From contig CAYPDK010000010.1 of assembly GCA_964409505.1 (NCBI GenBank), positions 1 to 6,020 of the forward strand: a stretch of DNA of 6,020 nucleotides, read 5' to 3'. The notes beneath the pieces are model-generated. The model was not told where the DNA came from and did no database searches. It worked only from the letters and a program-made list of their open reading frames with translations. Of the stretch, positions 5,834 to 6,020 are shown piece by piece; the stretch's first letter is position 1, and each line of letters opens with the position of its first letter. The DNA is from JADHZC01 sp964409505. Its GTDB lineage: Bacteria > Pseudomonadota > Alphaproteobacteria > Rickettsiales > Rickettsiaceae. A program made the position numbers and the translations under genes.

Positions 5834-5864
5834 TTTAGAAAATAATAAAACACTATAACCTAAG

Positions 5865-5897
5865 TAGACTCAAGAGAGCCTCATTATCTTGAGTCTA
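5865..5897 (+). terminator. Perfect 10-bp hairpin after the ankyrin gene, possible transcript end
   Basis: TAGACTCAAG (5865-5874) and CTTGAGTCTA (5888-5897) are exact inverted arms around a 13-base loop; one further A-T pair can be added inside. It starts 32 bases past the stop codon and is the best-formed hairpin in the window. No T run follows, so it is not a classical intrinsic terminator. It may instead protect the mRNA 3' end. Confidence 0.4.
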
Positions 5898-5916
5898 GTG
5901 CAGTTAAGTATGTTGT

Positions 5917-5935
5917 ATAATGACATGTTCATTAT
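5917..5935. repeat. 7-bp inverted repeat over a TATAAT sequence
   Basis: ATAATGA (5917-5923) and TCATTAT (5929-5935) are perfect arms around CATGT, and the left arm overlaps a TATAAT at 5916-5921. It could be an operator-like dyad or part of a structured RNA. Confidence 0.35.
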
Positions 5936-5956
5936 TAGTTATAGAGCCCTTATAAA

Positions 5957-5974
5957 AACCTTATCCTTAAGGTT
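5957..5974. repeat. 7-bp inverted repeat, short hairpin
   Basis: AACCTTA (5957-5963) and TAAGGTT (5968-5974) form a perfect stem with a TCCT loop. A run of eight T begins 22 bases later (5997), too far for a simple terminator. It is the third hairpin in a row after the ankyrin gene. Confidence 0.4.
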
Positions 5975-6020
5975 AGAAATGTTCTAGTGACAAAGATTTT
6001 TTTTGTAATTTCTCTTTTTC

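Larger units (their letters stand above)
5834..6020. other. Region after the ankyrin gene with three inverted repeats
   Basis: No coding frame is supported in these 187 bases. They hold three hairpin-forming repeats (5865-5897, 5917-5935, 5957-5974) and a T run of eight at 5997-6004. A TATAAT at 5916-5921 has no well-spaced -35 box (TTGAGT at 5889 lies 21 bases away). The region may be the 3' end of the ankyrin mRNA, a small structured RNA, or the start of the next gene's control region. Confidence 0.45.

Overview
The window is a strongly AT-rich stretch of bacterial DNA. It uses ordinary TGA stops, its genes often lack a Shine-Dalgarno sequence, its intergenic spaces are long, and it carries an ankyrin-repeat protein. 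Together with a degenerate PpiD/SurA-type periplasmic chaperone and three scattered single-copy tRNA genes, this fits a host-associated alphaproteobacterium of the Rickettsiales/Holosporales kind. That placement is inference from style and content; no marker gene in the window fixes the genus.

Layout. Positions 1-1150 hold a plus-strand group: the 3' end of an unrecognised gene (1-350), a 29-codon reading frame whose ATG overlaps that gene's stop as ATGA (347-436), and an unrecognised 235-residue protein (443-1150). The 235-residue protein carries a proline-rich module twice, as an exact 89-bp direct repeat with a 150-bp period. Convergent to it is a 535-residue membrane-anchored PpiD-like chaperone (1166-2773, minus) with a good sigma-70-type promoter at 2807-2835.

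The centre (2774-4231) is mostly non-coding and holds three tRNA genes: Pro(UGG) at 3129-3202, Arg(ACG) at 3644-3717 and Leu(UAA) at 3762-3848. The Arg and Leu genes are 44 bp apart and probably share a promoter at 3601-3629. Only the Leu gene encodes its 3' CCA. Apparent reading frames over the Pro and Leu tRNAs are artefacts.

The right side is one large gene (4232-5833) for a 533-residue protein. It has about five divergent ankyrin repeats in its N-terminal half, a long helical region, and a polar tail encoded by visibly more GC-rich DNA. Its promoter (perfect TATAAT, TTGAAA at 17 bp) overlaps a 10-bp inverted repeat. Three short inverted repeats follow the gene within 110 bp.

How the genes relate. 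The PpiD-like protein and the tRNAs are housekeeping. The ankyrin protein, and perhaps the repeat protein on the left, look like lineage-specific and possibly host-directed proteins. No toxin-antitoxin, CRISPR, transposase or integrase gene is visible, and nothing here amounts to a demonstrable new multi-gene system.
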